Part shown: positions 59,101-64,000 of the stretch, one piece after another
How positions within the stretch are numbered: position 1 is the first letter of the stretch
Layout: each line of letters starts with the position of its first letter
Assembly: GCF_000003815.2 (NCBI RefSeq)
Contig: NC_049982.1
Coordinates: 29,599,433 to 29,663,432, forward strand
Length of the DNA stretch: 64,000 nucleotides
Reading direction: 5' to 3'
DNA from: Branchiostoma floridae
Taxonomy: Eukaryota; Chordata; Leptocardii; Amphioxiformes; Branchiostomatidae
Position numbers and translations under genes: made by a program
Notes under the pieces: generated by a model
Databases searched by the model: none
Told to the model about the DNA's origin: nothing
Seen by the model: only the letters and a program-made list of their open reading frames with translations

Positions 59101-61740
59101 ATAATGTTGGGACTATTTCCTGGTTGTGCATGGGCCTCTTCACTTGATGGTTATGCGTTTGAGGGGGTGGGAGGGTTTGGGGGTATATTTTTTTGCAAAT
59201 TATGCCGTAAGATTTCCAATGACGCGGATTTTATCACAGCTGGGATGATTGGCTTTCATATGAGGGTAAGTTTTTAATCACAGTAACGTCAGAAAGGTGA
59301 GTTATTGCCACTGTCTTTCTCTGCTTTTTTGGGTACATTTCAATGGGCCAGGGATTGCCTGGCGACTGCCCTTCATATGGAGGTCATCGAGGGGATCGTA
59401 GAATTCGATTAAAAATTGGGATATTCGTCAGGGAAATCAGTTCTCGGTAAGGTTAATGTCCCCCTCCGGTAGACTTCCCTGGCAAATTATTCTCCCTTTA
59501 GAGCCAGCATAGTCAGTCTGCTGCAGACTTTTTTTTGTTAAGCTGCAGGAAGTGACAAAGATTTATAAATGACATCGCCGCCTACATTGATTTTCTCATG
59601 ATTTTGAAAATGAACAAATTTTGTCTGTTTCTAACACCAGGACCATAATGACAATCAAAGCATAAGGAAATTTTTTTGAAGAAACTGATCCTTTTTTTTT
59701 ACTTGATTGTGCCCACAAAATTGTCTAAGGGAAGCCTTTGGCATTCCTAGCACATTTGACAGTCTCCCCTCCAATCCAACATGGCCGCCGTATCTGGAAT
59801 GACACTTATTGCCTTGAGAATACTCGATTGGAATTTAAGTCATAACCCTGGTGTCTATTTCTTCATATCAGGCGTTTGAGTAGCTATAAAACGTTATCAT
59901 ATGATGTAATGTCAAATCTTGCGTTGCTATAGCGACCGGTGCTGGTGGTGGCACCGCCGCAGAGGGTGGGCACGCGACAGGGGGAACTCCACACACAGGC
60001 GCCACCATGCGTCAAGGCATCGTTACTGCAGCCGGGTCTTCTGACAACTCCACAATGTACACTGAAGGTAAGATGCACTCTGCCTTGTGTATTTTCTGTA
60101 TCTAACGTGGAAAGATCTATACTTTGCCGACTACGCCCAGGGAGTCAATACATACAGGTGTGTGTTTGCTTTAGTTGGTGTGTATTCGTGGTTATTTGAT
60201 TACGCTGTCATGTTTTTTGTATATAATGTATTCGTATGGTACTGCGGCGTAACATTAATGTACGTTTAGAGAATGGCAACTCCAAGTATTCTTCCTTCAA
60301 GCAATGACTGTAATTAAAGGCTTGGTAAATACATGTACTTCCAAATTTCCCACGGCTGACAGTCCATCTTGTTCACTGAGAGTGATCTTGTCTCGATCTC
60401 GCGAGAGAGCACGAGGCTTGATCAGGCTTGCGTAGATCATCTGCCCCCTTCTCCAAAGTCGTACCTATCCCTATTCCGCAAGGAAATCAATAACGTTTAG
60501 AGAATGATTCTCAAACTTGCTGTCCCCTGCAGGTCCAGACAACACCATGTGTTACCACTGCGAGGGGACATCGCGGGAATGCATGACGGGAAATGGCCTA
60601 GGGGGACATGCCATCAGGTGCCAAGAGCAAGAAGCATGCTGGGTAAGTTTTTTTAAAAACGTTGATTAGAGTTTGTACACTTTTGATACGAACTCCACAT
60701 TCTAACGTTTGCTTTTAGAATAAAGTGACTTTGCCAATGAAACAATCGTTAATCTAGTTATATATATAAAGTCATTATACCTCCTCTAACTGATGTGGTG
60801 CATCTTTGCTTACTTTCCAACACATCAGATCGTAGATTTAACGTTTGTTCTGAGTATGGCCCATTCACAAGTTTTCCCAGATAATTAGGTCCAATTTGAG
60901 GTCACGGACTTCGACCTGATCCTCCGGTTCTGAACCGTATACGTGTACTTGGAAATTCTGTACTAGTACCCACCACTAGTCGTAAATGGATAGTATTTGT
61001 AAGGCTAGTCTTTATGATACCGCATGGTGGCGCTGTATGGCAAGGAGCTAAATATTTTTTCCCCACAAGGTGGAACGAATCGGAGAGGATTTCAACGTGT
61101 CGTACAAACGGAGCTGCAAGCCTTCGTGCACCGACTACTGGAAGTACGAGACCTGCATGACAGCCGACAGGCAAGCAAAGGTAATAATAAGCTTTGGGGA
61201 CCAGTCACATTCTTACGATTTTCGTACGATTGTCGTAGCATCGTCGTACGATTGTCGTATGATCGTCATACGATTGTCGCAGGATCGTCATACGATTGTC
61301 GTAGGGTTGCCGTAGGGTTGTCTTAGGTTTGTTGTAGAGTTGTAGTAACATTGCAAAATGAAGACATTCGCGTGATAGCCTTCCGCATAAGTCGTACAAA
61401 ACTCAACTGTTTGCCTAGCTAAAAGGAAGATCTTCGAGATGGATCATTGTCTAAAGTTGAGAAGTGTTCGAATGTTGATGATGTACTAACTGCTTTCTGA
61501 CTATGCTCACCAATATCTGCGATGATCATGCCCCGTGGGTATCTGTACGTTTATTTTCAGATGTGCAAACTGTGCTGCACGGACGATCGGTGTAACACCC
61601 ACATCCTGACGGGCCACAACGACCCTCGGGCCCCCGTCCGAAGTGGCAACAGTGGTGCCGAGGGGATATTGGCGTCCCTCGGGCTTATGTCCATCCTCGC
61701 TCTCGCAATGTGTGCGGATATTCTCTCACTTATTACTTAG
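47142..61740 (+). CDS. Secreted/GPI-anchored CUB-LDLa-CUB-Ly6 protein, twelve exons
   Basis: Exons 47142-47196, 48317-48349, 50640-50742, 54739-54835, 55894-56000, 56730-56935, 57445-57638, 58632-58896, 59933-60067, 60533-60642, 61070-61180 and 61561-61740 join in frame to 531 residues, all GT-AG with matching phases. Order: signal peptide (MEGEFLFVAVVLVLSGH), CUB1 (about 31-148: LSGAISSPGHPAMYP, then CRYDYFQIRDG, then NVLITFRSDDS), an LDLa module (Cys150-Cys186, CNDWTDEGADC calcium site), CUB2 (about 202-320: NGTLSTPNYPSFY, DCAWTL), a short Cys-containing segment, a Gly/Thr linker (354-398), a Ly6/uPAR fold with 12 Cys (CYHCEG ... CCTDDRCN, about 405-485), and a hydrophobic C-terminus (ILASLGLMSILALAMC) after GNSGAEG, typical of a GPI signal. 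It is probably a cell-surface binding or recognition protein. Exon 2 (33 bp) is the least certain. Confidence 0.88.
47880..48165 (-). mobile_element. tRNA-derived SINE (intron 1 of CUB-Ly6 gene)
   Basis: On the minus strand, TGTAGCTCAATTGGTAGCAG is a strong A box (tRNA-like) and AAGTTCAATCC is a B box about 55 bp further on. A body with TTTGGAAAGGTACGC and GTACCGTGTTCGAG follows. Short TAGAGGTA tandem repeats lie at the tail side (47895-47920). Confidence 0.6.
48794..49765. mobile_element. Non-autonomous piggyBac-like (TTAA) element, 972 bp
   Basis: TTAA flanks both sides (48790-48793; 49766-49769). Terminal inverted repeats CCCTCAAGCACCCGA and TCGGGTGTTTGAGGG differ at one position, with GGGGTCC(A)..GGACCCC repeats just inside. 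The core (GTTGCCATGGCAACC, then TTTATGACGTCATTGGTC and CCAAGATGGCCGCC) is shared with the 43814 element although the ends differ. No transposase. Confidence 0.82.
49860..50440. repeat. CG-word-rich dispersed-repeat-like stretch (intron 2)
   Basis: Dense CGATCG, GTCGCC and CCGACTTACG words occur, including short imperfect tandem repeats at 50386-50430 (CCGACTTA/CCGACGTA) and GTGCAGATC at 50323-50345. There is no coding signal and the base composition is unlike its neighbours. It is probably a transposon-derived segment, but its ends were not found. Confidence 0.4.
50807..51912 (+). repeat. 17-bp minisatellite, ~64 copies
   Basis: The unit GCGGTACCCATTATCGT repeats across 1.1 kb, with variants CTT for CGT and AACC for ACCC. 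Because 17 is not a multiple of 3, all three frames cycle and several remain open, giving long spurious peptides. A longer pattern (TTGCGGTACCAGTTATCTTG ... GTGCAGTACC) recurs near 50920, 51108, 51313 and 51668, so there is a higher-order unit of roughly 11-12 monomers. Confidence 0.95.
53116..53463 (-). CDS. YqaJ-like (PD-(D/E)XK) nuclease fragment of the transposon
   Basis: The frame is open for about 115 codons to a TAG at 53116-53118. It reads TKVDSSAALKTSHRYHHQVQ, then GNVYCCNLNWADFVVY, then LFCERIKVDSEW and ILPELF. HxYxxQVQG ... WADFVV ... ERI is the C-terminal half of the YqaJ/lambda-exonuclease fold (the QVQG helix and the final strand). The catalytic E and D/ExK region is not seen in this piece and may lie in another exon or be lost. 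No ATG begins it, so it is likely an internal exon. Confidence 0.7.
   Translation of the reverse strand, partial: VQNKTFFLTKVDSSAALKTSHRYHHQVQGNVYCCNLNWADFVVYFGMDNLFCERIKVDSEWQKKNIPKLDHFHKTAILPELFTQRAKGGKKLYDMYEEIQWTTMYSTGKWTPYLS
53626..53811 (-). CDS. THAP-like zinc-finger exon of the transposon
   Basis: It begins right after an acceptor (TTCTTTTTCAG) with INASRSKFTSAGKYCKSYGC. It continues with FFKIPPN and LLKHWDCLVKR, matching the first half of a THAP (C2CH) finger: Cys pair, FxxFP-like box, conserved Trp. The distal Cys/His pair is not visible. The first ~70 bp lie in the inverted arm and are duplicated at 52733-52800, where a lost base (CATATGATG for CATATGGATG) breaks the Cys. Confidence 0.5.
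55286..55750. mobile_element. Short inverted-repeat element (intron 4 of CUB-Ly6 gene)
   Basis: TCCCCTTCACACGAG near 55289 and CTCGTGTGAAGGGGA near 55735 are inverted termini around about 460 bp of AATG/GGAAT-rich sequence. There is no coding and no clear target duplication. A similar CCTTCACAC word at 55184 may mark an older nested end. Confidence 0.6.
57060..57250 (+). repeat. Dispersed TTTCGCGGT-type repeat (intron 6)
   Basis: TACTGTAAATGCATTTAAG, GCGGGGATTTAATTTTGCGG, then TTCGCGGTGGT words resemble a repeat I recall as common in marine invertebrate genomes. No ends or target duplication were resolved. Confidence 0.45.
60276..60492 (+). mobile_element. Half-copy of the fold-back family, 14-bp target duplication (intron 9)
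   Basis: The sequence matches the left arm and middle of the 30664 element (CAAGCAATGAC, GTACTTCCAAATTT, GACAGTCCATCTTG, ATCTCGCGAGAG, TATTCCGCAAGGA). It is flanked by a perfect direct repeat ACGTTTAGAGAATG (60262-60275; 60493-60506). Confidence 0.75.
60885..60980 (+). mobile_element. Solo right end of the hAT-type family (intron 10)
   Basis: CCTGATCCTCCGGTTCTGAA ... AATTCTGTACTAGTACCCAC then CACTAG matches the right end of 31845-32340 with divergence. The left end was not found. Confidence 0.6.
61211..61350 (+). repeat. 11-bp minisatellite (intron 11)
   Basis: Units of the form CGTACGATTGT / CGTATGATCGT / CGTAGGGTTGT repeat about 12 times just downstream of the exon 11 donor. Alternating CGTACGAT/ATCGTACG words give it a partly palindromic character. 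Confidence 0.85.
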
Positions 61741-64000
61741 AATGCACCCCCTCCCCCTAAAATTTAGCTGATAAAGATGTTGTAGTATGAAGACAAAGCA
61801 GAGTTTTGACAACCTCTCATATAAAATGTTTGGAGGTTGGGTTAGACATACAATTGCACGAAATTGTACTACAAAAACGTCAGCACATATGTAAAGCAAG
61901 CTCATTAGCAAAGTCCCACCAAAGGCCTTGACGATATGATGTGAAGAGGCTCTGCTAAACCGGACGGAGGTTTCCAATTTTGTGGGCGTGGCCCCTATTA
62001 CCAGCTGTCAATCAATCAGAGAATTGCCTAAATGTGTAAAGTGGAAAACTCGGTTAAACAGAGCCTTCCCTCTGTACAGGCCTTCGGGGAATGTTAGTAA
62101 AGATATTAAACATAAGGAATTTAACTGTTTCGCACGACTAAAAGTTGCTTTGTGAGAAGCTTTCGTACGAGAACCGCCATCTTTCTTTAGCTATTATGAT
62201 AGATAACCATGGTATCAATCCTTGTTTGCTACACCATGTAGATAACCATATAACCAGAGGGTCAAAGGTCATATGGGTTAAATGATACAAGTGTGTTATT
62301 TTGATTTTACCACAATATGACAATTTGCCAACTCACGAGTTATACATATATTGATACAGTCTAGAGGATTTAATGTGTTGAGCACAATTCACTGATTTGA
62401 ACGCATTTGAAATACGACAACTGATTGTGTTCTTTTATTTATGACTTTTCTGGGAACAAGATCATGATTCATGCCCATGAAAATCGTGCTGGAGGGAACT
62501 CGTTCCCAGAGATGGCATGACCGAGAAGGTATGATGACATTTTGTGTTCCAAATAAGTCTTGAAGAAAACACTGTTATGTTATGTCGTTTGAAGTAAAGT
62601 CCTTGTTTTGTATTGTTGTACACATCTTTGTGTTCTTTGTCGTTTGCGCGTTCGTTTGTTACGTTATCGCTTATTTGTCAGAATGCTAAAATTACCTGAA
62701 ATATTTAAACTTCTTTCAAGACATTGAAAGAATTTTGAAAGTAAATGCACAAATATCCATCTAACCAATCAGCAATTTACAAACATGTAGGTCAACCTTT
62801 TACTGTTTGAAAATGTTTTAAAATTTTGTATTAGTTTTGAAATATAAACTGAAGTTACTATGTCCTCAAACATATTGCTAGATACGAGCTACGTCGTAAT
62901 ATTAGAAATCGTTTCAAATAGTCACTTATCTTAATTAGATATCTACAGCCTACAAGGGTTTCCAAAATGTTAGAACAAAGGGCAAGAAATACTAATGGTA
63001 TGATGGATATGAAATAGTGAATCGGTTCTTAAAAAATCATTCTTTATCTATACAAATTGGTACACACAAATAGCAGCCACAAAGAATTTTACATAGAATG
63101 TATTTCAAACGGATGAGAACTCAATATTACATTAATTTGATTTATAACGAACGATTAACCACAATGGTACCATTTATCTATGCATATACATTATGCCATA
63201 TATTTTGGTAATGACATACAATTTTAGCATATAGAACAAGCATTTGCAAGCAAATACAATTTACTTGCAAAATCACATCTAACATAAATTCACACCAAAG
63301 CCTGAAACATATATTATTTACAAGCATGATACATAAAACAGACATTTATTCAATGCACGCTTTTATAACAGACGAAAATTCTAGAAGTTTTCTTTTCAAA
63401 TTGTAACAATGAAGTGCACAGCTGCACCTTTACTAAATGAGATTACTTCTCAGTCCTTATTTTTTTGCTTTGATATATTTCATGGTAAGGATCCCCCCCC
63501 CATATAGAGTATTACATTTCCCTTTCCCAAACAAGGTAGGAAAATATAGTCATCCCTATCTAAAAAGCTCCTAGACTTCATACTCATGAAGTTGCATAAC
63601 TGATTTATCAAAAGCCATCTACATATTTTGGGCTGTCAAAGCCATGTCAAGTGCACTCAGACAACAAGCAAAACATCATTATTTGCATATTTGTATAATA
63701 TCTCAGTATCCACTGCAAACAAAGCATTTTAACTATTTTTTCAGTATATAACACAAACCTTAACATTAGCTATATACATGCAATACTTATCTGTATGCAT
63801 CAATATTCTTACAGTGTGCTCACAAATAATACGAACATTACAATGCTGTGTTACACATCTTACATACTGTTTATCGGTTATTCGGATGAATTTCCAAAGA
63901 AAACTCTTAGGGTTAAAGTTCCATAAATTTACTTTCCGGAAAACCAAAGCGCAAACAACAGATAAAAGTAAGGCCTCCCTAACGATGGTAAAGGACGAAA
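61741..64000. other. 3' UTR and flank of the CUB-Ly6 gene
   Basis: No coding exon was recognised. An ATTAAA variant poly(A) signal lies at 62105-62110. The remainder to the window end is AT-rich, with a C-run at 63493-63501 and no repeat structure that I can support. Confidence 0.45.

Overview
This is a gap-containing piece of an animal nuclear genome. The genes are split by short GT-AG introns, vertebrate-like extracellular domains (CUB, LDLa, Ly6/uPAR) are present, and many short inverted-repeat transposons and microsatellites fill the space between them. The style fits a marine invertebrate deuterostome, most likely amphioxus (Branchiostoma). That assignment is inference; no ribosomal or mitochondrial marker is present to confirm it.

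Layout. 1-26970 is dominated by a tandem satellite with a monomer of about 200-207 bp, in three blocks (1-6594, 8369-22150, 24460-26970). A 5'-truncated L1/Tx1-type LINE on the minus strand (6595-8368) separates the first two. An island of unique DNA (22151-24359) separates the last two and carries the last four exons of an Arf-family GTPase. 27076-35240 is gene-poor: a large diverged direct repeat, several terminal-inverted-repeat elements (one a hAT-type element with a perfect 8-bp target duplication), a tRNA-like SINE and one small secreted-protein gene (29346-29913, frameshifted in this assembly). 36527-40888 is a seven-exon class 3 lipase gene with a complete reading frame of 544 residues. 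41000-47100 is AT-rich flank plus a TTAA-flanked element with CRE-like and YY1-like words, a possible minus-strand first exon with a promoter-like upstream region (45064-45395) and a second copy of the CGTACG-rich inverted-repeat element. 47142-61740 is a twelve-exon gene that can be spliced in frame from signal peptide to stop (531 residues): signal peptide, CUB, LDLa, CUB, Gly/Thr-rich linker, Ly6/uPAR domain, predicted GPI-anchor signal. Its introns hold a SINE, a TTAA-flanked element, a 17-bp minisatellite, a 2.6-kb transposon with about 840-bp inverted arms and THAP plus YqaJ-like coding, and several smaller elements. 61741-64000 is 3' flank without recognisable genes.

The three well-supported genes (Arf, lipase, CUB-Ly6) all lie on the plus strand and are not obviously functionally linked. 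All exon joins were made by eye from reading phase, splice-site words and domain continuity; none was checked against transcripts. The most notable items are the CUB-LDLa-CUB-Ly6 architecture, the THAP/YqaJ long-inverted-repeat transposon, the Arf with arginine at the catalytic glutamine position and a long C-terminal extension, and the satellite organisation.
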